From Ipomoea triloba (taxonomy: Eukaryota > Streptophyta > Magnoliopsida > Solanales > Convolvulaceae): a stretch of DNA of 64,000 nucleotides. A program made the position numbers and the translations under genes. The DNA is taken from NCBI RefSeq assembly GCF_003576645.1, contig NC_044922.1:5449599-5513598 (forward strand), written 5' to 3'. This document shows, piece by piece, positions 12,701-22,324 of this stretch. Under the pieces are notes generated by a model. The model searched no databases, was not told the origin of the DNA, and saw only the letters and a list, made by a program, of their open reading frames with translations. Within the stretch, counting starts at the first letter, position 1; each line of letters begins with the position of its first letter.

Positions 12701-13254
12701 AATGAACTTTTTTTTTGAGTACTACTAATTCTGTTACAATGTAGTATCTGTTCATAACCTACTGAAGCACAAGGAGTCAATATCGCCTCCACTGAGGCTC
12801 GATCCACCCCCTTCCATATGGGAATGCAACCGGGTGCCACTAGACAACAAAAATGCTAATTCCTCTTTTCCATATGAAAAATTGTTAGGTTTGGCAGAAG
12901 TACACGTGCAACGTGTCAGCCACCGGTTTCTGCAGCAGCGTAGGGAGGCTGACACCCGACATGTATGGACAGCTCGTTGCAGCGGTGAACATCAGCTACG
13001 CGCTCCAACATTACGCCCCGCCAATGCTGAACCTGCAGAACTGCAATTTTGTACGTGACACCTTCCGGAACATCACCTCCCACCACTGCCCGCCATTGGA
13101 ACACCACCTCAGAACCGTGAACGCAGGGCTGGCATTGATCTCGGTGGGCGTCATGCTCAGCCTTGCACTTTGGATGATATATGCAAACCGCCCCCAAAGG
13201 GAGGAAGCGTTTGCGAAGCTCTTCTTCAAGAAAAATAGGGCGCCGCCATGTTAA
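9715..13254 (+). CDS. multi-pass membrane protein, plant At2g12400-like family
   Basis: Nine exons join in phase: 9715-9823, 10549-10739, 11144-11322, 11405-11689, 11785-11843, 11949-11985, 12157-12228, 12331-12655, 12898-13254, giving 537 residues. The family (annotated in Arabidopsis only as transmembrane or 'plasma membrane fusion' protein) has no established biochemical role. Visible features: signal peptide (about 1-24, ending SSNTADS), helices near 101-130 and 147-168, a loop of about 85 residues with NES/NVT glycosylation sites, helices near 258-278 and 288-310, a Cys-rich luminal or extracellular region (about 311-490; DTCVAMGEW, NILPCVDQRT, YYNQSGPLMPHLC) and a last helix at about 495-516 with a short basic tail. 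The layout recalls animal tweety proteins, but homology is not claimed. The start at 9715 gives the best signal peptide; 9685 is an in-frame alternative. Intron 8 holds a SINE. Confidence 0.88.
10275..10445. repeat. direct tandem duplication inside intron 1
   Basis: A unit of about 92 bp, with cores tgtacaacaactactaaatg and tgtacaacaactactgaatg, each followed by gtgtgatttgttgctctaat, occurs twice in tandem. The first copy ends in a TACGGAGTA motif (10354-10362). It is a local duplication in the first intron of the membrane protein gene. Confidence 0.85.
12718..12856 (-). mobile_element. tRNA-derived SINE in intron 8
   Basis: Read on the minus strand it has a box A-like tagtggcacccgg, a box B-like ggatcgagcctcagtgg, then attgactccttgtgcttcag and a 3' end gatactacattgtaacagaa. 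Flanks actaattct and gctaattcc may be the target-site duplication. The same family is at 14130-14285, 30838-30957 and 57290-57460, all in this orientation. It lies between the 5' splice site at 12656 and the acceptor at 12897. Confidence 0.7.
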
Positions 13255-13804
13255 AGAAAGGAAAGGCCGCGATTTTAGCAACCGAAGTGCCATGGCTTTA
13301 GAGTTGTAGACAGCATATAGTATCAAGATTAGGTTACAGGGAATAATGTTATGGCATAGGATCTGTGTTTGATTGATCTCTTGCATGCCAGGCTCTAGAA
13401 TGGGGCGAAGCACCATTGTTGAGTTTGAGGGCTAGGAGCCAATTTATTCATCTACACTGGTTGTAACGTGTATATAGAATACAGACTAAATTTTGTTCTT
13501 CATCTGATTTACTTTGTGCAATTTAACTTCTTTGTGAAAATTTGGTCAGACAGTACCAAATCAGATATTGAGACATCTTGGAAGCTTTCTTGACTAAGTA
13601 ATACTCCGTATAAGGCAAGAAGCAAGCTATCCTTCTAGTGCAAGCTCTATTTATAAATAACCAAGGTCAATAATCTTTGTGGTGTGACACGAATTAACTC
13701 TTTCAAATAAGAAGTCATAACTCTTTTCAATAAGAAGTCATGGAGAGTCAGTAGAACTTACTACAAAAATCAAGGAAACTGTTTGACGTGGCATCACCCA
13801 AGGT
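13255..13804. other. 3' UTR and intergenic DNA
   Basis: The 3' UTR of the membrane protein gene probably extends to about 13500. The rest shows no gene. TACTCCGTA occurs at 13602-13610, and a short repeat tcaaataagaagtcataact / tcaataagaagtcatggag lies at about 13703-13747. Confidence 0.5.
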
Positions 13805-13886
13805 AGGGATGGCAATTTTAATCTCCCAAATTCACCCACATGAACTCAAATTTTATGTACAGAAACAATCTGGAACCTCGCCTGAC

Positions 13887-13888
<2 letters not shown>

Positions 13889-13923
<35 letters not shown>
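13889..13923. repeat. (AT)n microsatellite
   Basis: Uninterrupted AT dinucleotides. Confidence 0.95.
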
Positions 13924-13927
<4 letters not shown>

Positions 13928-14129
13928 TAAAATAAATATTTGTATGTAGTTAATTGGAAAATACTACTTGTACTCCCAACTTTTACTCTCTCACACAAAT
14001 CTTGGATGTAGACAATTCTTCTCAAACCCACAAGATGGAAATGTCTTATCCATTCTCGCCACATCAGGGAGTATAATTGACAAAGTAGAATTCAAGAGTC
14101 TCATTAATTTTTTTTTTTAATATTATTGA

Positions 14130-14285
14130 CCCTATTACATGTAGTATCTGTCCATATACTTTCTCAACCTATTGAAGCCCAACAAAGTCAACATTGCCCC
14201 ACTGAGGCTCGAACCCATGACCTCCCACTTAGGAGAATCACTTCATCCCAAGAGTCTCATTAATAGAGCTATAGTTAATTATAAA
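14130..14285 (-). mobile_element. tRNA-derived SINE
   Basis: The minus strand gives ctcttgggatgaagtgattc, tcctaagtgggaggtcatgg, box B gggttcgagcctcagtggg, then caatgttgactttgttgggc and a tail tatggacagatactacatgt. It is the best-preserved copy here of the SINE family also seen in intron 8 of the gene upstream. Confidence 0.75.
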
Positions 14286-14600
14286 GTTTCTAGAACTTTT
14301 ACTAACTTTTTTATTGTACTTAGTTCTAAACTAATAAGTTTATTTAAATTTAAAAAAATTTACTCCATAACAATTTAGTGAATTTTATTATTTTATTATG
14401 TGTAAGTAATTTAAGTACTATTAAACAAAAATTGATTTGATAACAAGTGGTTGATACCCGTAGTGGGCACTCGCACCCGATGGAGCGAGAGTGGATTTTG
14501 AAAAAGTTCACCCATTGTGAGTCAGGGTTGGGGTGGGTAGAGAAAATATAATATGGGTCGGCTGATGGATGTTGCTCTTCCCGTCCCATTGTCATCCTAA

Positions 14601-15208
14601 GGCAAAGGCAAATTATTCTGTGGACCCGCGTCCAAAACGGCGTAGATACACAATTTACCTACTAAATGCTAACAATTTACCTGTTAAAAATTCACAATTT
14701 GTACATATATGTAATTGATCACCTTACTTTGTATTTACATGTTCCTTTCAAATACTACAGTCAATTCCAATACTAAAAATACACAATTTAATCTTTTTAA
14801 AATTCAGTACAATCATGCATTCACAAATTCCCTTCTACAACTGTTATGTGTTTTGACTTAGAAACTCAATTTACATTCTGAAAATTTACAATTTCAATAC
14901 TAAAAACACGCAATTCTATATTGTTTAGACTAGGGTCCACTCCATGATATAACAACTGCATCCCTAATCCATTGATGTGCACTAAGTTAGCCTAGATTAC
15001 CCAAGTTGATTGGCCCAAACTAAAAGGGTTAGGACTTAAACTCGTGACATTGTGGTTATAAGTTTATATTCTTAGCTATCTTGATTGAGGTTACCCATGC
15101 AACGTCTATTCATTGTTTATTTTTACCAAGCTAGGCTTGTTAGCTTTCACGGCTTTTGTTTAACTAGGGTTCGAATTCCTGTTATATTGATAGGCATTTT
15201 CACTATTT
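14601..15208. other. intergenic DNA, no gene seen
   Basis: Contains attctgtggacccgcgtcca near 14615 and tagactagggtccactccat near 14930, relatives of the 'ggaccatggtccac' family described at 19590-20820. No gene was recognised. Confidence 0.5.
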
Positions 15209-15455
15209 GACAATGTCTTCTCTAATTGGTTAATTTCATTTCTCCGATTTGAAATTTCAAAGTCCATCCAATTACAACTTCAAACATTACTGATTGATTT
15301 GATTAAAAATCTTAACAGATAAATTAAGAGAAAGAGTAAAAGCGCTATTTTGTTAACTTGATGACTAAAAATGGTGACAACCATAATATATAGGAACATA
15401 ATTCTTAGTACCAAAAGTTCAATTTTTGCATCGAGAAATATGCAAGATTCAATCC

Positions 15456-15529
15456 GGCTACATAGCGCAGTGGATTAGCGCGTCTGACTTCGGATCAGAA
15501 GGTCGTGGGTTCGACTCCCACTGTGGTCA
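15456..15529 (+). tRNA. tRNA-Arg (anticodon TCG)
   Basis: The full cloverleaf can be drawn. The acceptor strands GGCTACA and TGTGGTC pair with two G-T wobbles; the D arm is GCGC/GCGC; the anticodon stem is TCTGA/TCAGA around loop CTTCGGA, giving anticodon TCG; the T arm is GTGGG-TTCGACT-CCCAC. Box A (TAGCGCAGTGG) and box B (GGTTCGACTCC) are intact. CAA triplets lie just upstream, as in many plant tRNA genes. No run of four T follows until about 15615, which is unusual for pol III termination. Confidence 0.93.
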
Positions 15530-16012
15530 TTGGTCAAAAAAAAAATGTCTTATGTGTGGAGTAGTTGGATTACGATTATATGCTCTTACCCAATGATCTG
15601 CTTTAGCAGCAAACTTTTGCCTCTGAACAACAATGGAGTCGAAAGGTAGATTTACAATTTACCTCACCTCGTCTAGCTACACTTGAGCAAAAATTATGAG
15701 GCTTAGGATTATCCTTATGTAAATAGAAATTTAATGTATGAAAACAAAAAGTAAAAATCCTAAAATTAAGGCAGAAAAGACAAGATCAGAGTCAAGTCCA
15801 AAGTCTTCACAATTTATCTTCTCTAATTGGTTAATTTCATTTCTCAAATCCAAAATTCCAAGTCTATATTAAAAATTTTGACAGATATATTAACAGAAAG
15901 AGCAAAAGCCCTATTTTGTTAACAACTTGATGACTAAAAATGGTGACAGGAATATAATTCGCTAGTACTAAAAACTCAATTTTTGCATTGAAAAATATGC
16001 AAGATTCAATTT

Positions 16013-16063
16013 GGCTGCATAGCGCAGTGGATTAGCGCGTCTGACTTCGGATCAGAAGGTCGT
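16013..16063 (+). pseudogene. truncated tRNA-Arg (TCG) copy
   Basis: The sequence repeats the first 51 or so bases of the tRNA at 15456 (one change in the acceptor strand, ggctgca for ggctaca), including the D arm and the complete anticodon arm. It stops after aaggtcg: the T arm and 3' acceptor strand are missing. It lies in the second copy of the duplicated segment, so it is a duplication product and not an independent gene. Confidence 0.9.
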
Positions 16064-16374
16064 AAAACTATTTGAGTAACATTAAATAATAGACACCATT
16101 TGTCCTAAAATTATTTGATAGCATTAAATATGGTTACGTGCGAGACTAGTTCAAGTGGTGAACACATCCGTGGTAAAATTCGTATTATGTTCTTCAAGTA
16201 CAAAATAAAATAAATTTATTTTTTGGATCCAAGGAAATGAGATACCCTAATGGTATGTTTAGCATTATTTTTCATTTTTCATATGTAAAATTGTTTTTCC
16301 AATTCAACAAACAATTTGAAAAATATATTTTTTTTTTCAAATACAAAAACACGCATAACGTTATTTATAGTCAC

Positions 16375-16640
16375 TATTACCTACCAACTTCCACTTTACT
16401 CGTCTATCTACTTATCTTATCTATGCCCCACCTATGTGTACATATCTACCAACATTTATTTACCTACAAACTTCTACTTCACCTATTTACCTATGTATCT
16501 CATTTACCCACCCACCTATATATATGCCTCTACTACCTCCTGCCTACCTATTACCTACATACAAACTTCACCTATATATACGGAGTGCTATCTATTCATT
16601 TCATCTACCCACCCACCTATCTCATCACCTGCTCTAAAGT
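16375..16640. repeat. cryptically simple (CTAC/ACCT)-rich region
   Basis: Full of ctacc, tacctac and cccacccacctat units of varying length. The open reading frames across it (Tyr/Leu/Pro/Ser-rich) are only a result of this composition. Confidence 0.8.
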
Positions 16641-17012
16641 TACTACTCCAATGACAAGGGGTCGGGAGATGAATTCCTTATGCATAGAGTCAATAACAAG
16701 AATTGACTGGGAGACTACTAAACAACTAACAATTTATCTTACCTCCTCCAATTACACCTGAACAAAAACTCTTAGGCTTAGGATTAATCGTCTAAGGTAA
16801 ATAGAAATTTAATATATATAAAGAAAAGTAAAAAGCCTAAAATTAAGGCAGAAAAGACAAGACTGAAGTCCAAATTAAAGTCTTGACAATCTGTCTTCTC
16901 TAACTGGTTAATTTCATTTCTCCCCTCTGGAATTCCAAAGTCCATCCTCCATTCACAACTTAGCTTCAAACTTCACTGTTTGTTTTGATTAAATTTACTC
17001 TCACTTTGATCG

Positions 17013-18926
17013 ATGGCTTCTCCGACTCTTCTGCTGCTCTTCACTGCCACTTTGCTTCTTTCATCCTATGGCTATGGGTATGGGGCATCTGAATCAGTTT
17101 CATCGGCCGTTGACTTGACCGCCGTTGACTTCGACGCCGTCCTCCGAGACACTCCGGCCACCCACGCCATCGTTCAGTTTTACGCTCACTGGTCAGTAAC
17201 ATAGGGAGTATAAAAAAAGCCATATATGTAATAATATTTAAATTATTAAATAAAGAGCTGAATTCACTTTAAAAAGAATTTCTTTCACTCATCTAAGTTT
17301 ATAGAATTAAAGAGCTGAGAGATTTGAGAAGTTAATTTTTTTTCTTTTATTATTAATTTTTATTTAAAGTAAGTCTCTATTTACTAACACTTCTATTTGT
17401 TTTGCAGGTGCCCTGCTTGCAGAAACTATAAGGTACGTACTCTAACTTTGTATGTTTATGCCCCTTTAAGTTCTATGCTTAATTCAATAATTGTCATGAC
17501 TAAATGGCAAAATTTGGTTTGGGCAGCCACAGTATGAGAAAGTTGCTAGACTTTTCAATGGGGTAGATGCTATTCATCCCGGGATTTTGCTACTCACTAG
17601 AATAGATTGCGCTTTAAAGGTATATATATATATATATATATATATCTTTGATATTGTTATTTCGTTATTAAAAATTATTCAAAAATGGTATGTTTTAACA
17701 CTATTCTAATGAGTGTCTTAGGCTTATTTAATGCAATAAGCATTTATGCTATCTTTTTATAAAAAGTCAGGATTGAATAAACATTATTACTTTAACTTCT
17801 TTTCATGAATAATTGAATTGACATATAAGATAAGGTAAAGAACATTATTTTATTTTATTTATTTAAAATATCAGATTAATTTAAGCTATTTTAATGATCT
17901 TATTTAAAAACACTTCTTTAAACTATTCGTCTAAAATGTGCCTTACTTTAGTATAACATAATTATACGTGTATATGTAAATAGTAACATATTTTTAACTA
18001 ATAGTTTAAATTTTATAAATTGCCTTTTCTATGTTTGAATTGCATCACGTTTGTTGAATACATTTATCAAAATTACAGTCACTACAAATTATAAGGGAAA
18101 TTCTAAGATACTAATTGACACTATACCGATTTGTACCAGATCCAACTCTTTATATTTTTTTGGATTGTATGTATTACTGTTATAATAAGTGTTCTTAGTG
18201 TACTTGGTGCAACCTGCAGACATTACGAGTGGTTGTATATGGTACAAATCAACACTATATACATCAAAACTTTAGAATTTTCTCAAATCATAATTTTACC
18301 TTATACGGAGTATTATTTTTACACTTACTACAAGTTACTTTATTTATATAATATTTTATTGCGAAATATTGTAGCTTACTAACGATTTTATTTTTTTTTT
18401 TGTTGGCTAAATAATGCAAAGGTAAATATTGATCTTTGTGATAGGTTCTCTGTAAATCACTACCCCATGCTTATATGGGGTAAATCCTCTGAGTTTGTCA
18501 ATGGCAGTTGGAGTCTGCATCAAGGAATAGGAGAAATGCGTCCCATTGATAATGGACGAACTGGCGATCGATTGCTCAACTGGATTAATATACACTTGAA
18601 TAGGTATGAAAATATATTATTTTGTATTTTGTTTTAAATCGATCGTTGATTAAATATATTCTAATAAATCATATAAATTGATAGTACTTTACAAACAAAC
18701 AAAAAATCGATGATTATATTATTTAAAGGAAAGTCGAAAAATGGTGTCTCAAAAAACATTGTCTAATACATTTTATGTACAACAGGTTAGTTATATTTTG
18801 CATATATTAATAGCAATCTTTTATATTTTGCTTGAAATATTCAGCACGTATGGCTTTGATGATGAGAAGAAAGAGGAGAGTGTGCTTCTTACAAAGGTTC
18901 CAAACCTCCGACAGGTTTTTTCATAA
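17013..18926 (+). CDS. thioredoxin-only QSOX paralogue, 3'-truncated
   Basis: Five exons match the first five of the full QSOX gene at 31235 in boundaries and phase: 17013-17191, 17408-17432, 17527-17619, 18422-18603, 18845-18914 (last four 25, 93, 182 and 70 nt in both genes). They encode a signal peptide (MASPTLLLLFTATLLLSS), the thioredoxin domain with active-site CPAC at residues 61-64 (HWCPACRNYK), LFNGVDAIHPG, LCDRFSVNHYPMLIWG and DNGRTGDRLLNWI. Reading past the last donor adds VFS and a stop, for 186 residues. Exons 6-11, which encode the second domain, the Erv/ALR FAD domain (CDEC, CPSC) and the membrane anchor, are absent down to the PIF/Harbinger element. No stop or frameshift interrupts the five exons. 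It could be a secreted one-domain thiol protein or a young pseudogene. The intron 3 donor is embedded in an (AT)n tract (17620-17645). Confidence 0.75.
17620..17645. repeat. (AT)n at the intron 3 donor of the short QSOX
   Basis: The intron begins GTATATATAT directly after exon base 17619, so the 5' splice site is the first unit of a microsatellite. Confidence 0.85.
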
Positions 18927-19433
18927 TGCCTAATTACCTACACTTAATTAATTCCTAAACATTGTTAATGTTTGATCTACTCGAAAAAATAATAAAATTA
19001 TAATAAGACGATAAAAACAATAAAATTAATAATTAATATATGAAAAATTTACAGCCTTACAAGGTTGGTTGACATTTATGTCGGTTGTATTAGGTATAAC
19101 CATTTAAGGTGTATTTAATTAATTATATTAAGTATTATTGGTAATCATGTTAATAGTATCTGGTACAGTCAAGTATATCTTATATGATTGTATATATACA
19201 ATTAGCATAGTTAAAAAAAATTCTATTACTATATCATGATAAAGAATATAATACATGTAAAATCAAAAATAATTTATAAGTGTATAAAAAGTTAGTATAA
19301 TGTACAAATTATTATATTTAATGGTACATTAACAATTTAAGTGAGAAAAAGAAAAAAAAATAGGGTAAATTTTTTTTTTGTAAGTTTACAAAAAGAAAAA
19401 AAGAAGCATAATGTACACATTATTACTACTACT

Positions 19434-19483
<50 letters not shown>

Positions 19484-20349
19484 TAACATCTCTAGTTTTT
19501 GTTTAAATTTTAAAATTATTTACTTTTATATAATTTTTAGATTTAAATATATTTGAGTTAGGATTTAACTATTTGTTATTTTGTTTATTAATCATTATAC
19601 CCTGGACCATAATCCACATTGTAAAATGTACCATTGACATACTAGTTATTTTTGTATATTGAAGGTTCATATTTACTATTTAGTGTATTAAACCTTCAAT
19701 AAATTAAAAATAAACATTATTCAATATACTAAAAATGAACAATTATCAATAGTAATTTATGGTATAATTTGCCTCTGTTCATCCCCTAAAGCAATACTCG
19801 TGTGGCTTTGATTATTCAGGTGCAGATTTCTTAGTTCTAAAATGGTAAAAAGAGATTAAGAAAGCTGGCAAAGGAAAAGAGAAATTAATTCCTTTATAAT
19901 GTAATGCTTCTCCTATTTGTGTTATGAAGTGACACGATTATTCTCATAATTACTTTTTTTTTTTTTTTTTAAGAATATATGCAATTGTAATGCTACACTA
20001 ATCTTTTTCTTGAATTTATTATTAACTTTGTATCCTTTGTAATTGAGTCTTGAGAAGTTGAGACGATCTTACTAATTCGAGCTCATTCACTTCAAGTCAT
20101 CACATGATGTTAGGATAACTCTTCTAGCCTTAGGATGACTTTGTCATGTTGAGATCTTCTCAGCTCTTATCAAGGCAGTCATTATACGGTAGACCATCGT
20201 CCACAATGTATTATAGATCATGGTCGTAAAATGCTGTTGTTTTATTAAGTAAAGAAACGGTTGTCGTTGAGTTTTAACGGAGCTCCGTAAATAAAATTAC
20301 AGTTTTCATCTCAAAAGATACTGCCTCACATTTATTTTTAATTTATATT
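18927..20349. other. region after the short QSOX, no gene seen
   Basis: I looked for the missing QSOX exons 6-11 and found none. An (AT)n tract lies at about 19436-19482. From about 19590 begins sequence with accataatccacattg and accatcgtccacaatg phrases that recur at 14.6, 20.2, 20.75, 41.25 and 43.8 kb. Confidence 0.6.
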
Positions 20350-20820
20350 ATCAAATGAAACTGTAGCTATATCAAAATGAAATTGTAGTTGTGTTGAAAG
20401 GAAAATGTAGTGTATATAAAATGAAACTAAATAACAGTTTCACATATTTGAGTGTATATTGTCCAATGAAACTGTAGTTATATCGAAATGATACTGTAGT
20501 TGTGATGAAAAGAAACTGCAATGTATTATAAAATAAACTGTAGTTGTGTTAAAGGAAATTGAATAATAGTTTCAAATATTTGAGTGTATAATGTCGAATG
20601 AAACTGTAGTTATATCGAAAAGGAATTGTAGTTGTGTTGAAAGGGAACTGCACGGTATATAAAATGAAATTAAATATGTTATACACACAGAGCTAACAGT
20701 GCGAAATAGAGCCATTTTCTACCGTTTATTTTCATTAACCGTTTTGATGCATGGACCACCATACATTGTGAACCCGCGATCCACAGTAAAATTTGCATTA
20801 TCAAGGATGACCTCAGGGCT
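19590..20820. mobile_element. possible non-autonomous element with 'ggaccat..tccac' ends
   Basis: The left side reads ccctggaccataatccacat and the right side, reverse-complemented, reads tgtggatcgcgggttcacaa, a loose inverted similarity. Related phrases occur near 14625, 20203, 41250 and 43815. The centre contains the tandem repeat at 20350-20690. Boundaries are uncertain. Confidence 0.35.
20350..20690. repeat. tandem repeat, about 110-130 bp unit, three copies
   Basis: Units start near 20354, 20464 and 20595 with aatgaaactgtagttatatc, followed by aattgtagttgtgttgaaag and, in the first two, cagtttcacatatttgagtg-like sequence. The copies diverge by substitutions and small indels. Confidence 0.85.
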
Positions 20821-21051
20821 AAAGCCATTTGATCCAAGCTAAGTCATCACAAGGCAAGTGACTAAGGGCACGTTTGGTTCGCGGAAAATATTTGAAGGGA
20901 GGTGGAAGTGAAATTCTGTGAAAAAGTAGTTACCAGGAAGATAAATTATGTTGTTTGGTTGGTGGAAAAGAAGTTGCTGGGAAGATAAATTCTGTTGTTT
21001 GGTTGGATTTAGAATGGTAAGGAATAATGTGTATAAAGACCTAAATGCCCC

Positions 21052-21101
<50 letters not shown>

Positions 21102-21419
21102 GTGGGTGTTAAATATGCTTTGAAAAAAGAAGAATAAGAAAAAATAAATAAATAAATAAACAAGACAAAATTAAGATACACATTATACTAATGTTGCAGA
21201 ATACCATAATATTATAACAAACAAGTTTCAAAATATTACAAAATACACATGATATTCAAGTTAACAAGTTCATCCTTTTTAGTTTCCAAAAAAATAAGCT
21301 AACATCATATTTTTACATAGCCAGCTTCATACTTACAATAGGATACTTTCTAACTTGACAACAAAAACAACAATGCATCAGCCTTTGGTCCGTTGCAAGA
21401 CTCCTCACCACAAACATGT

Positions 21420-21872
21420 TCAATATGTAGCAAGGAACCTTTTCACCCATTCAAGCCTTTGGTCCGCTGCAAGACTAAAAAATACAAGCATTTGATTTGG
21501 ATATTCAGGAAGCTTGATCAAAGCCATAAACTTGTCATCATATTCCAGCCCCTCAATCTCACTCAACTTACCCTCTAATTGCTCAATTTTTTGTTGAAGA
21601 GTCAATTCAGTTCCAAGACTTTTACTTATTTTGTCTCCTACCGATTCCAACTTCTCACTCAACATCATGGCAGCACCAAGCAAAGAATCTGCAGTAATAG
21701 GTTCACATGTGTCACTTCTTTTCCTCTTCCTCTTTGTTGAACTCATCTCTCTAGCACCAGATGATTGAGTAGGGACAAACGAAAAATCATTGTCTTGCAA
21801 TTCAACTGGATTGTCATCTTGACTACCTTCCATTGTTCCACCAATGCCTTCAACAGCTTCAGCATTACCCAT
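21420..21872 (-). pseudogene. C-terminal part of PIF/Harbinger Myb-like protein
   Basis: 150 codons are open. Visible parts are an acidic stretch (about 1-35), a basic cluster STKRKRKRSDT (nuclear-localisation-like), then a helical tail with ITADSLLGAAMMLSEKLE, QQKIEQLEGKLSEIEGLEYD and a C-terminal ALIKLPEYPNQMLVFFSLAA. This is the usual tail of the plant Myb/SANT-like ORF1 of PIF/Harbinger elements. The N-terminal trihelix/SANT DNA-binding part is absent; the frame begins only nine bases after the end of the nuclease fragment, which suggests an internal deletion junction near 21875. Confidence 0.75.
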
Positions 21873-21880
21873 TTCATAAA

Positions 21881-22324
21881 CTATATCTGCACCTGTTTGT
21901 GAAACGCTCGACTGATACTCTCACCTGACCTTCCATAATTGTATTGAATGACTCGATTTTTAACATGATGAGCAAGAATATGTAAGAAGATTACTACTTG
22001 TTCCCCAATAGTCATGTTCCTTGTTGGTTTTAATCCTCCTAAACTCTCTAGCATTTCACATAGTTTGGAAAAAGTTTGCAAATTCATCCTAAGTAGTGAA
22101 ATGCATAACTCGTTATTATTCAAAATTCGTTGAACGTACTCTCTTTTGTAATAACTATCAAGAGAATAGTGCTTAATGCTTGGCCTATAACTATTGAGAG
22201 ATGTTGTTGATGCCATTAAAAGTACTAAAGCACTAACAGCAGTATACATCTCTAAAAAAACAGTCAAAGCAGCCACAATCCTTTTTCTTCTTTCAGCAAT
22301 TCTAGTTATACCCAAACGAGCCAT
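21881..22324 (-). pseudogene. N-terminal part of PIF/Harbinger (HARBI1/ALP1-like) nuclease
   Basis: 147 codons from a MARLGITRI start. The recognisable family core is LLRMNLQTFSKLCEMLESLG, GLKPTRNMTIGEQVVIFLHI, LAHHVKNRVIQYNYGRSGES and ISRAFHK, the helical region before the DDE catalytic domain. The frame ends right after this (VQI, stop), so all three catalytic acidic residues are missing. Full plant homologues are near 400 residues. Confidence 0.85.

Larger units (their letters stand above)
13805..14600. mobile_element. possible degenerate element with nested insertions
   Basis: The left end reads tagggatggcaattttaatc and the right end, reverse-complemented, reads ttaggatgacaatgggacgg, suggesting short inverted ends. 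Inside are an (AT)n tract (13889-13923) and a SINE (14130-14285). The boundary claim is tentative because the internal parts were not matched to another copy. Confidence 0.35.
15209..17000. repeat. three diverged copies of a QSOX-like promoter-side segment
   Basis: Block B (tcttctctaattggttaatt) begins at about 15215, 15818 and 16893. The copies at 15215 and 15818 stay similar up to and into a tRNA-Arg sequence; the copy at 16893 runs into the start codon of the short QSOX at 17013. Block A (aaattaaggcagaaaagaca) precedes B in the second and third copies (about 15653-15820 and 16727-16895). Copies differ by scattered substitutions and small indels, so the duplication is not recent. Confidence 0.85.

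Noticed and set aside
12142..13416. Long minus-strand frames over exons of the membrane protein gene
   Set aside because: Antisense to well-supported exons 8 and 9.
16237..16761. 174-codon Tyr/Leu/Pro/Ser-rich frame
   Set aside because: Produced by the cryptically simple ctacc-rich sequence; all three frames are open there.
20350..20690. CRISPR-like array
   Set aside because: Units are adjacent and diverged with no unique spacers, and the genome is a plant nuclear one.
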